Assembly (NCBI RefSeq): GCF_020179835.1
Contig: NZ_JAIUDA010000003.1
Span: 434,001-498,000 of the forward strand
DNA from: Pantoea sp. alder81
GTDB taxonomy: Bacteria; Pseudomonadota; Gammaproteobacteria; Enterobacterales; Enterobacteriaceae
Direction: 5' to 3'
Length of the DNA: 64,000 nucleotides
Shown here: piece after piece, positions 57,179-64,000 of the stretch
How the letters are laid out: each line of letters begins with the position of its first letter
Numbering within the stretch: position 1 is the stretch's first letter
Notes under the pieces: generated by a model
What the model was told of the DNA's origin: nothing
The model's database searches: none
The model's input: the letters and a program-made list of their open reading frames with translations, nothing else
Made by a program: the position numbers and the translations under genes

Positions 57179-58528
57179 TCAGATGGCCCAACCACCGGCA
57201 TAGAAGGCCACCAGCGCAACAGCAATCACCACCGTGCCCACGTTCAGCTTGCGCCATTCACCCGCAAAGATGCGGCCAATCACTAACGAGCCGAAGCCGA
57301 GCATGATGCCGGTGACGATGTTGCAGGTCAGCACGATGAACACGGCGGTGACCAAACCCGACATCGCATCGACGAAATCATTGAAATCGATCTTCGCCAC
57401 GTTGCTCAGCATCAGCAGGCCAACGTACATCAATGCCGGTGCCGTCGCGTAAGCCGGCACCAGATAGGCCAGCGGAGACATAAACAGAATCAGCAGGAAC
57501 AGCAGACCGACAACAATCGCCGTCAGGCCGGTTTTACCGCCCGCTGCCGTTCCGGCTGCCGATTCGATATACACCGCCGCAGGCGAAGCACCGACCAAAC
57601 CGGCGAACAGGCTGCTGACGGAATCAGTGGTCAGCGCGCGGCCACCGTTGATAATCTGACCGTCTTTATCCAGCAGATTCGCCTGGCCCGCCACCGCACG
57701 AATGGTGCCGGTCGCATCAAACACGGCAGTCATTACCAGCGCCAGCACGCTTGGTAAAACCACTGGCTGCAACGCGCCCATGATATCCAGGCTGAACATA
57801 GCCGATTGGCCGTTGGCATCCTTCAGGCTCGGCATGGCAAACAGCCCCTGATAAGTCACCGCCGGGTCAAAAATCAGTCCCAATACTGAGATCGCCACAA
57901 TGGTCAGCAAAATACCGCCTGGCACACGACGCTTTTCCAGGCCAAAAATCGCCGCCAGACCAATCAGCGCCATGATCACCGGGAACGAGGTGAAGTGACC
58001 GAGTGCCACCGGCAAGCCCGGTGCCGGGTTCTTCACCACCAGGCCAATGCCGTCCGCCGCAATCAGCAGCAGGAACAGACCGATACCCACACCCGTGCCG
58101 TGCGCCACGCCCATCGGCAGGTTACGCAAAATCCATGCGCGAATCCCGGTGACCGAAATCAACGTGAACAGCAAGCCCATCAGGAATACAGCACCAAGAG
58201 CAACCGGCACGCTAATGTGCTGGCCGAGCACCAGGCTAAACGCGGTGAAAGCAGTCAGTGAAATCGCACAACCAATCGCCATGGGCAGGTTGGCCCACAA
58301 TCCCATGATGATCGAGCCGAAGCTGGCGACCAGGCAGGTTGCCACAAAAACGGCAGTCGGCGAAAAGCCGGCTTTACCCAGCATGCCAGGCACCACAATC
58401 ACGGAGTAGACCATGGCTAAAAAGGTGGTCAGCCCCGCTAAAATTTCCTGACGCACGCTGCTGCCGCGTGCCGAGATGTTGAACCAGGCGTCCAGTTTTC
58501 CACTGGCCGGGCGTGAATCGCCAGACAT
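57179..58528 (-). CDS. ghxP: Guanine/hypoxanthine permease GhxP
   Basis: A 449-residue NCS2-family (AzgA-like) permease, equal in length to E. coli GhxP (YjcD). Marker segments are [43 protein letters not shown] and [21 protein letters not shown]. It imports guanine and hypoxanthine with protons. ATG 58528 is preferred because it restores the standard N-terminus [16 protein letters not shown]. One perfect and one near-perfect PurR box lie 90-160 bp upstream, fitting purine repression. Gene order yjcE-ghxP is as in E. coli. Confidence 0.94.
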   Translation of the reverse strand: MSGDSRPASGKLDAWFNISARGSSVRQEILAGLTTFLAMVYSVIVVPGMLGKAGFSPTAVFVATCLVASFGSIIMGLWANLPMAIGCAISLTAFTAFSLVLGQHISVPVALGAVFLMGLLFTLISVTGIRAWILRNLPMGVAHGTGVGIGLFLLLIAADGIGLVVKNPAPGLPVALGHFTSFPVIMALIGLAAIFGLEKRRVPGGILLTIVAISVLGLIFDPAVTYQGLFAMPSLKDANGQSAMFSLDIMGALQPVVLPSVLALVMTAVFDATGTIRAVAGQANLLDKDGQIINGGRALTTDSVSSLFAGLVGASPAAVYIESAAGTAAGGKTGLTAIVVGLLFLLILFMSPLAYLVPAYATAPALMYVGLLMLSNVAKIDFNDFVDAMSGLVTAVFIVLTCNIVTGIMLGFGSLVIGRIFAGEWRKLNVGTVVIAVALVAFYAGGWAI

Positions 58529-58615
58529 AGTAAATCCTCTGCGTTTTTTAAGATGTAATGAGCCACACGGCCCGCGTTTGCGCATCATCCTGGTGAAGGT
58601 TCTCAAAGAGAAAAG

Positions 58616-58631
58616 AGGCAAACGTTTACGT
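58616..58631. promoter_or_regulatory. PurR box upstream of ghxP
   Basis: AGGCAAACGTTTACGT matches every fixed position of the PurR consensus (A-x-GCAA-x-CG-x-TT-x-C-x-T), 88 bp before the ghxP start. Confidence 0.8.
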
Positions 58632-58670
58632 GGCCGCGTATTCCAGGTCGTAAAAGGGAGACACGGGAAA

Positions 58671-58686
58671 AGGCAAACGATTATCT
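58671..58686. promoter_or_regulatory. Second PurR-like box
   Basis: AGGCAAACGATTATCT matches the PurR consensus except for one position near the 3' end. It lies 55 bp from the first box. Confidence 0.45.
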
Positions 58687-58805
58687 GGCGTTTGCTATGG
58701 GGTTTTCAACTACTAATCGATTATCAGGCAGGATAAAGCGCAGACTGGCGCGGGTTAACAATGTGGTTACACTGTCCGGGGCGATTTTTTGGGGCGCGGA
58801 ACTGG

Positions 58806-59098
58806 CTGGAAAATCACGATTTTTCCCATTCATCGTATAAATTCCCCTCACTAACTGCACACAAGGTATGAGGTTGCTGCAACTTAAAGCGATGACCAAC
58901 TTGAGGCCCAGCAAAGGCTCGCCCGACGAGCAAAGCGTCCGTGGCATGGGTGCCTGAGAATCACGGCCAGTTCCATTTATCGCATAGTTTTCCTCACCAA
59001 CTGCGCCAAAGGTATGAGGTTGCTGCGACTTGAAGCGATGACCAACTTGAGGCCCAGCAAAGGCCCTCCCGAAGAGCAAAGCGTCCGCGCCATGGACG
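58806..59098. repeat. Tandem duplication of a ~146-bp intergenic element
   Basis: Copy 1 (58806-58952) and copy 2 (58953-59098) align along their whole length. The most conserved part is GGTATGAGGTTGCTGC ... AAGCGATGACCAACTTGAGG ... CCCAGCAAAGG ... GAGCAAAGCGTCCG. Minus-strand frames through it encode look-alike peptides, but they lack RBSs and differ in frame outside the repeats, so it is treated as non-coding. The rest of the gap (to 59190) carries an inverted GGGCGGGCCTTTG segment related to the repeat. Confidence 0.8.
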
Positions 59099-59190
59099 GC
59101 GCGGCCGATCTGCATGGATGCGTGATTCCTTTGCGATCGGGCGGGCCTTTGATGGGCATTGCACCCAACTCAAAGCACTGCAGCGACAAA

Positions 59191-59853
59191 CTAACTAAAC
59201 GTAATCTCCCCGCCCTGCTCAATCGCACGTTGCCAGGCGGCGCGTTGCTGCATCGATTCCAGCCAGCGCGCGGTGGCCGGCATCTCTTGCAACGATCCCC
59301 GCACTTGCAATGCCAGCAGCGGGAAACTCATCTGCACATCGGCGATGCTAAACCGCGACCCGGCGAAATAACGATGCTGGCTAAGATGCTGCTCAATCAC
59401 GCCACCGTGCAGCTTCAACTGCTTGTTCAGCCAGGCCTTCTGAATCCCTTTACTCAACGCCACGCCTGCCGGACGTAAAATCCACGGCACCGGCTTCTTC
59501 CCGAGTTGCCCAAACACCAACTTCATCACCAGCAATGGCATCAGCGACCCTTCCGCATAATGCAGCCAGTAACGCGCCTGAATCTGTTCATCCTCATCAG
59601 TGATGGCGAACAGATGCTCGCTATCATATTTTTGCTGCAGATACTCCAAAATCGCACCCGACTCGGCGATCACGCGATTGCCATCGGTAATCACCGGCGA
59701 CTTACCCAGCGGATGAATCTTCTTTAATGAATCCGGCGCCAGCAGCGTATCTTCGCGCTGATAACGTTTAATTTGATACGGCACCGACAGCTCTTCCAGC
59801 AGCCATAACACACGGTGCGAACGGGAGTTTTCCAGATGGTGAACGGTAATCAT
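59191..59853 (-). CDS. Glutathione S-transferase family protein
   Basis: A 220-residue GST: thioredoxin-like N-domain (residues 1-78) with NSRSHRVLWLLEEL in the active-site region and the cis-proline/SNAIL-like element GKSPVITDGNRVIAESGAI, then an all-helical C-domain with the FSIADVQMSFPLLAL capping box. ATG 59853 gives the short form MITVHHLENSRS. It sits 44 bp from the soxR stop on the same strand; GSTs near soxRS suggest a role in oxidative or electrophile stress, which is inference. The substrate is unknown. Confidence 0.92.
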   Translation of the reverse strand: MITVHHLENSRSHRVLWLLEELSVPYQIKRYQREDTLLAPDSLKKIHPLGKSPVITDGNRVIAESGAILEYLQQKYDSEHLFAITDEDEQIQARYWLHYAEGSLMPLLVMKLVFGQLGKKPVPWILRPAGVALSKGIQKAWLNKQLKLHGGVIEQHLSQHRYFAGSRFSIADVQMSFPLLALQVRGSLQEMPATARWLESMQQRAAWQRAIEQGGEITFS

Positions 59854-59897
59854 GCGGTTTTCCTTGCCGGTCAAAGTCTCCCGGCAAGTATAGCGGA

Positions 59898-60374
59898 TTA
59901 ACCTTTATGCTCATCTTGCTCGGGGTCGAGCAGCACCGCTCCCGAACCTTGCTGCGCCAGACGGTCACCAGGATTACGCAGCGGGCAATCGCGCATCGAC
60001 AAACAACCGCAGCCAATACACCCGTCCAGATCGTTACGTAAGCGCGTCAGAGTTTCGATACGCTTATCCAGCTCTTCTCGCCAGTGCTGTGTCAGCGCAT
60101 CCCACTCCTGGGTCGACATACGCTTATTGGCCGGCACGTGCATCAAACTGTCGCTGACAGTGGCCAGCGGAATGCCGATGCGTTGCGCGATCTTGATAAT
60201 CGCCACGCGGCGCAGCACATCTCGGCTGTAACGCCGTTGATTGCCGCCATTGCGCGAACTGAAAATTAAACCTTTGGTTTCATAAAAATGCAGCGCGGAT
60301 ACGGCCACGCCGCTACGTTTGGCCACTTCACCCGGCGTTAACACCGGCTTTGGGTAATTGCGTTCTTTTTTCAT
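59898..60374 (-). CDS. soxR: Redox-sensing activator SoxR
   Basis: A 158-residue MerR-family regulator. The winged helix spans residues 12-75 ([26 protein letters not shown]), a dimerisation helix follows, and the [2Fe-2S] cluster cysteines are at 119, 122, 124 and 130 ([12 protein letters not shown]), the same numbering as E. coli SoxR. When the cluster is oxidised it activates soxS by remodelling an over-long spacer. It is divergent from soxS across 97 bp holding its operator. Confidence 0.97.
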   Translation of the reverse strand: MKKERNYPKPVLTPGEVAKRSGVAVSALHFYETKGLIFSSRNGGNQRRYSRDVLRRVAIIKIAQRIGIPLATVSDSLMHVPANKRMSTQEWDALTQHWREELDKRIETLTRLRNDLDGCIGCGCLSMRDCPLRNPGDRLAQQGSGAVLLDPEQDEHKG

Positions 60375-60382
60375 TTAAGGCC

Positions 60383-60413
60383 TTTACCTCAAGTTAACTT
60401 GAGGAATTATACT
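60383..60413 (+). promoter_or_regulatory. soxS promoter with SoxR operator
   Basis: The palindrome CCTCAAGTTAACTTGAGG (60387-60404) is the classical SoxR site. It sits between -35 TTTACC (60383-60388) and -10 TATACT (60408-60413), whose spacer is 19 bp, the over-long spacing that SoxR corrects. Confidence 0.95.
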
Positions 60414-60471
60414 CGCACCCCATCAAAACTTCGAATTTCAAACCCGATAAACCTTTCAGAAGGATGAGGCT

Positions 60472-60900
60472 ATGATGCAACAGGAAATCATTCATTCACT
60501 GACACACTGGATCGATGAAAATCTGGATAAGGCCCTGTCGATCGATGAAGTGGCGGCGAAATCCGGCTACTCCAAATGGCACCTGCAACGTATGTTCCGT
60601 ACCGTGACGAAACAAACTCTGGGTGGCTATATTCGTGAGCGCCGCCTGACGCTGGCTGCGGAAGCGCTACGTCAGACGCAGCGTCCAGTGTTCGATATCG
60701 CAATGCAATACGGTTACGACTCGCAGCAAACTTTTTCGCGCGTGTTCCGCCGTCAGTTTTCTCAAACGCCAACGGCCTATCGTCACACCATGCGCCGTCA
60801 GGCGATGACTCAGCGCCCGCGTCTGCTGAGTTTTGATTGCAGTGATAGCATGAACAGCTTCGCTCAGCGCACCACCGGCGAGTGCTGCCCGGTTCAGTGA
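60472..60900 (+). CDS. soxS: Superoxide-response activator SoxS
   Basis: A 142-residue AraC-family regulator. Residues 1-107 match SoxS with two helix-turn-helix motifs (IDEVAAKSGYSKWHLQRMF and VFDIAMQYGYDSQQTFSRVF). E. coli SoxS stops at 107; here 35 more residues follow, with Cys123 and the pair Cys138-Cys139 near the end (GECCPVQ). Whether the tail has a function, such as altering Lon turnover or redox response, is unknown. Two adjacent ATGs (60472, 60475) are possible. It is driven by the SoxR promoter upstream. Confidence 0.95.
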   Translation: MMQQEIIHSLTHWIDENLDKALSIDEVAAKSGYSKWHLQRMFRTVTKQTLGGYIRERRLTLAAEALRQTQRPVFDIAMQYGYDSQQTFSRVFRRQFSQTPTAYRHTMRRQAMTQRPRLLSFDCSDSMNSFAQRTTGECCPVQ

Positions 60901-61151
60901 CATTCTGCGCGCCCTTCGCGGGCGCACCTTCCCGCCTCACCCTCGATTTCTTCCCCGCTTCGATAAAAATCTTTCTACCATACCAGGTATAAATTTTGTT
61001 CAAACTTTCAAATCGAGTGATATAATGTGACCCAAGTCACAGATTTCGCCCCGCGTAAGACGGCCAGAAGGGCCTCCCTGACCCTCCTTCTTTGCCGCCA
61101 GTGATGTCCAATCAACGTCAGGGATATTACTGATTTAAGAGGTTTTTGCAG

Positions 61152-61433
61152 ATGGCTACGTTAACCACCAGTTTAATCGTCATGCGTTGGGAGCTGCTCA
61201 GCGCCATCATGATGTTCTTCGCCAGCACCATGAAAATTAAACTGCGTCAGAATAGTCACCACGTGATGGCGCTGATGTGTGGCGGCATTGGTGTGGGCAT
61301 GTCCTGCTGGTTTGTTACCGGCCTGCTCGGTATTACCCTGAGCATGGAGAATCTGCATAACTTCATGGAAATCTCCAAAAACGCCTTCATTGAAGTGATG
61401 AGCCAGACGCCTGCTGATTGGCCGATGCCTTAA
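61152..61433 (+). CDS. yjcB: YjcB-family (DUF2645) membrane protein
   Basis: A 93-residue protein, the same length as E. coli YjcB and sharing its MATLTT start and MRWELLSAIMMFFAST, CWF, GLLGIT and QTPADWPM landmarks. Two hydrophobic helices lie at about residues 10-27 and 38-65. The function is not known. In E. coli it also lies in the soxRS neighbourhood, so synteny supports the assignment. A strong terminator follows. Confidence 0.92.
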   Translation: MATLTTSLIVMRWELLSAIMMFFASTMKIKLRQNSHHVMALMCGGIGVGMSCWFVTGLLGITLSMENLHNFMEISKNAFIEVMSQTPADWPMP

Positions 61434-61444
61434 TCGCAGCCAAT

Positions 61445-61475
61445 AAAAAACCCCGCTGAGCGGGGTTTTTTATTT
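61445..61475. terminator. Bidirectional terminator
   Basis: AAAAAACCCCGC pairs with GCGGGGTTTTTT around TGA (61445-61471), then ATTTT. It serves yjcB and the convergent ATP-grasp gene. Confidence 0.93.
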
Positions 61476-61488
61476 TGCTGTGTGATAC

Positions 61489-62439
61489 TCAAATTTTCTT
61501 CAATACGGCTGGAATAGCCACTTCCGGCACTGTGACACCCGGTATCTGCGTACCTCGGCGGTCTTGAATCCACATATCACCCATCATCTGGTTTAACCCA
61601 CGATCCAGACCTGTCACCAGCCCGGCCCCTGGCGTAAACGTCAGCTCGCCAAAGTAAATCCGATCACCATCGATGTACCAGTCCACACGTACATAATCAA
61701 AATCACTCGCCAGCGTTTTGCTCAGCGCTAATGCGTGCTGTAACTGCGCCATAATCGGAGACACATCCAGCCCGGTATCGCGGATTTTGTGATAGGCCTC
61801 ATTGAGGTTATTCACATAGAAATTCATCGACAGTAAGGGGTTACATCGGTTGTAAATCACCTGCAGCACATACTCAAAGCTGCCGTCGCGCTTATTGAAC
61901 ATGTGAAACTTGTAATCAATCGGCGCAGTTTTTCCATCACCAATGTACTGCTCCACCAAAATACGTGGCTTGATGTAGCGGTAGTGAATCTCACGCGCTT
62001 CATTGGCGAAGTCGGTTTTCAACCAGCGATGGCAGTCACTGATAATGTTCTGTTTCTTAAGTGCATCCGGCTCTTCCAGCAGGATTTCCACCATATTGGA
62101 ACCGTGATTGGGCTTGATCACCGTGTTCTTCCAGCTTGGCAGCGTATGCAGCGAGTGCGGGTCGCTGGTTTCATACACCAGCGGGATCAGGTATTCACTA
62201 CCCACTTTCTCGGCGATGTATTCGCGCACCGAATATTTATCCGACAGGCGGCCATAGATTTGGTAGTCGCCAAAAACGAATTTCCGGTACAGCACCTTCT
62301 CATTGAACACTTTCGGCTGACGCAAATTGGGCAGTTTGCGGAATTTATGAAAGTAGTAGATGCGGTCCTGGTAAGCCCAGGGCATCTTCTTGATGAAGTA
62401 CTGGACACTTCTTCTGAGTTCATCTTTCAACTTGAGCAT
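61489..62439 (-). CDS. ATP-grasp (TupA-like) protein of a polysaccharide locus
   Basis: A 316-residue protein of the TupA-like ATP-grasp group, often annotated as a glycosyltransferase because it occurs in capsule and O-antigen loci. Visible elements are VIKPNHGSNMVEIL (lysine and glycine-rich ATP-binding region near 105-120), ILVEQYI, IDYKFHMF and the metal-site stretch FDYVRVDWYIDGDRIYFGELTFTPGAG. It probably joins an amino acid or acid group to a glycan. ATG 62439 has GAGG at better spacing than the ATG at 62451, which overlaps the flippase stop. It is translationally linked to that flippase. Confidence 0.85.
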   Translation of the reverse strand: MLKLKDELRRSVQYFIKKMPWAYQDRIYYFHKFRKLPNLRQPKVFNEKVLYRKFVFGDYQIYGRLSDKYSVREYIAEKVGSEYLIPLVYETSDPHSLHTLPSWKNTVIKPNHGSNMVEILLEEPDALKKQNIISDCHRWLKTDFANEAREIHYRYIKPRILVEQYIGDGKTAPIDYKFHMFNKRDGSFEYVLQVIYNRCNPLLSMNFYVNNLNEAYHKIRDTGLDVSPIMAQLQHALALSKTLASDFDYVRVDWYIDGDRIYFGELTFTPGAGLVTGLDRGLNQMMGDMWIQDRRGTQIPGVTVPEVAIPAVLKKI

Positions 62440-62447
62440 ATCTGACC

Positions 62448-63704
62448 TCATTTGTAGGTTTTGTAGTTGAGTGAGGAAACTTGAATCTTCTGAATGACGC
62501 CGTTATTGAAGAAGTAATTCATTACGGTGAAGGACAGAAGTTCAGAGATGAAGACGCTCCAGGCGGCACCCATGATGCCGTAGCCCTGGATCAACCACCA
62601 TGACAGCGGCAGGCTGATCACCATCAGGCAGACGATCTTCTTCAGCAGATAGTTAAATCCGCCCTCTTTCACCATGTAGCGATACGCTACGGTCCCCATT
62701 GCCGAAAAGCAGGTTGCTAACGACAGTAACGTAATGAGACTCCCTGACTGTGTGTACTCGTGACCATATAAAGCGATGATGATTTGTTCGCCATACAGCG
62801 CGATCACCGCTAACAACAACAATGAAACACCCATGACATAGCCGTTCAGCCGCGCAGTGAGCTTGATGGCGGCTGCTCCGCGCTCCCGGAAGATCTCCGA
62901 GAAGCAGGAAGTGATGATGGCAACCGGGATGAAAATCCAGGACGCCGCAATGGTATTAGCGGCCGCAAACAAGCCGAGGTCGCGAGCTGAGACAATGCCC
63001 GCCAGAAACATCTGGGCTGCCTTAACCTGCACGGAGATGAAAATGCTGGAAATCGCCAACGGTAAACCGGCGTACAGCAGATAGCGCAGGTAGGTATTAC
63101 GCTTCTCCTGCGGTGGTGCCATGTCCTGGTTTTCGCGATAAAAGTTAGACCGTTTAATGACGTACGGCACCAGCGTAACCATGACAATCGAAAGCGTCAG
63201 CCACAGGGGGTTGAGGTGCAGCCAGGCGATGGTAAAACTCAGGATAAAGCCCAACAGCAGGCCAACCGAGTTAGCTACCGTGTTGAGCCGGGAAGCCAGA
63301 CGCGCGTTGTTGTATACGCTGAAGGTATCCTGCGTCACAAAGACGGAGGAGATAAACGAGGCCAGGGCAAACGCGAGGAAATTTTCCTGCATGTTGTACC
63401 ACACCCAAATCAACACCGGGATGGAGGTCAGCAGCAACAAGACCAACCGCATGGTGCGGGCCACCGTCATCAGGCGCAGGCCTTTCGGCGCGCTCTTGCT
63501 GATGCGTTTGAACAGGATGGTTTCGGTACCGAAAATCGCTACGGTCTGTACCATCGAAAACAACGAGGTTGAAAACGCCATTTGGCCGAATATGGTCGGG
63601 CCAAATGACTTCGCCACGTAGGAGGTCACAAATATGACGCCAAACACCGAGACGATCTTCTCAGACATCATCCAGGCGGCATTAGACATTACGCTCAATT
63701 TCAT
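62448..63704 (-). CDS. Wzx-type polysaccharide flippase
   Basis: A 418-residue MATE/MOP-family membrane protein with about 12-14 hydrophobic helices. The N-terminus (SNAAWMMSEKIVSVFGVIFVTSYVAKSFGPTIFGQMAF) and the lack of enzymatic motifs fit an oligosaccharide-lipid flippase of the Wzx/RfbX type. ATG 63704 is chosen because AAGGAT precedes it. It is the upstream gene of a coupled pair with the ATP-grasp protein. Further polysaccharide genes may lie beyond the right edge; the last 296 bases show none and no JUMPstart element. Confidence 0.87.
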   Translation of the reverse strand: MKLSVMSNAAWMMSEKIVSVFGVIFVTSYVAKSFGPTIFGQMAFSTSLFSMVQTVAIFGTETILFKRISKSAPKGLRLMTVARTMRLVLLLLTSIPVLIWVWYNMQENFLAFALASFISSVFVTQDTFSVYNNARLASRLNTVANSVGLLLGFILSFTIAWLHLNPLWLTLSIVMVTLVPYVIKRSNFYRENQDMAPPQEKRNTYLRYLLYAGLPLAISSIFISVQVKAAQMFLAGIVSARDLGLFAAANTIAASWIFIPVAIITSCFSEIFRERGAAAIKLTARLNGYVMGVSLLLLAVIALYGEQIIIALYGHEYTQSGSLITLLSLATCFSAMGTVAYRYMVKEGGFNYLLKKIVCLMVISLPLSWWLIQGYGIMGAAWSVFISELLSFTVMNYFFNNGVIQKIQVSSLNYKTYK

Positions 63705-64000
63705 CGACTGATCCTTAGTATTACTTACAGCAACTGCCTTTCGGTACAACGTCCTTGAAATGAATTAACAAGCGCTCAGTGGGCCTGACTTAAATTAATA
63801 ACTTCAAACCAAACTGGTCCGAAAAATGAGACTCCCGTCAGGATTCTTTGAATGAATTCAGGAAATTTCCGATTAAACATGGTGCGAAACTCTGCGGATG
63901 TAAACGATTTCAGCCTGAATTCGAAGCAAAGGTTTACTGGCACACCCTGTGATTTTCACAAACAGGTTATGCCGTATTTCCAATGATTGTAGTATTTTTC
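63705..64000. other. Right-edge intergenic sequence
   Basis: No supported gene, JUMPstart motif or GTAG palindrome. It is AT-rich and may contain the promoter of the flippase operon. Confidence 0.4.

Noticed and set aside
58681..59228. Minus-strand frames across the 146-bp tandem repeat
   Set aside because: They encode similar peptides only because the DNA is duplicated; there is no RBS, the ends differ and PurR boxes overlap the region.
63705..64000. JUMPstart/ops element before a polysaccharide operon
   Set aside because: No GGCGGTAGC-type ops core or 39-bp JUMPstart is present.

Overview
The window reads as a chromosomal stretch of a Gram-negative enteric bacterium of the Erwiniaceae, most like Pantoea. 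The evidence is Enterobacterales-type genes close to their E. coli counterparts (gcd, tsx, abgRABT, sbmA, murQP, gltP, acs-yjcH-actP, yjcE, ghxP, soxRS, yjcB), a membrane-bound gluconate dehydrogenase operon, and many short intergenic palindromes that begin with GTAG. The genus is inferred from gene content, not from a database search. I saw no rRNA, tRNA, CRISPR array, prophage or complete insertion sequence.

Layout. 1-3091: the end of a sugar kinase, a Gfo/Idh/MocA oxidoreductase and an MFS exporter. 3509-6782: a small protein with a possible degenerate EAL fold, then PQQ glucose dehydrogenase (gcd) with a GalR-type palindrome between them. 6912-11854: an MFS exporter, a LysR regulator, a small AraC/SoxS-type regulator and a QseBC-like two-component system. 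12301-20922: the nucleoside channel tsx, a glyoxalase-fold protein, the p-aminobenzoyl-glutamate system abgR/abgABT and an MHS-type MFS transporter. 20960-22493: an inserted-looking XRE-IrrE/PIN module. 22848-26700: three-subunit gluconate 2-dehydrogenase. 26996-35756: sbmA, dihydroxyacetone kinase, yncE, a DUF1471 protein, a NepI-like exporter with a divergent AraC regulator, and an Aer-type receptor beside the tail of a lost relative. 36150-42233: a 2027-residue autotransporter. 42844-47560: murQP, a hicAB toxin-antitoxin module and gltP. 48142-54237: acs-yjcH-actP, yfaZ and a LrgAB/YohJK pair. 54343-63704: a LysR regulator, yjcE, ghxP, a GST, soxR/soxS, yjcB, and a coupled ATP-grasp/flippase pair of a surface-polysaccharide locus.

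How it works together. Gcd and the gluconate dehydrogenase form a periplasmic oxidative route, glucose to gluconate to 2-ketogluconate, feeding electrons to the respiratory chain. Each has a recognisable LacI-family operator upstream: a GalR-type site before gcd and a GntR-type site before the dehydrogenase. Scavenging is a second theme: nucleosides (tsx), folate breakdown products (abg), MurNAc (murQP), acetate (acs/actP), glutamate/aspartate (gltP) and purines (ghxP, with PurR boxes). soxR and soxS are divergent around a textbook SoxR operator.

The most unusual material is non-coding or accessory. It includes several families of GTAG-headed palindromes arranged as REP pairs, a seven-unit 17-bp tandem array between abgB and abgT, a tandem 146-bp duplication beside ghxP, 3'-end remnants of two lost paralogues, the XRE-IrrE/PIN pair, and a hicAB module bracketed by near-identical terminators.
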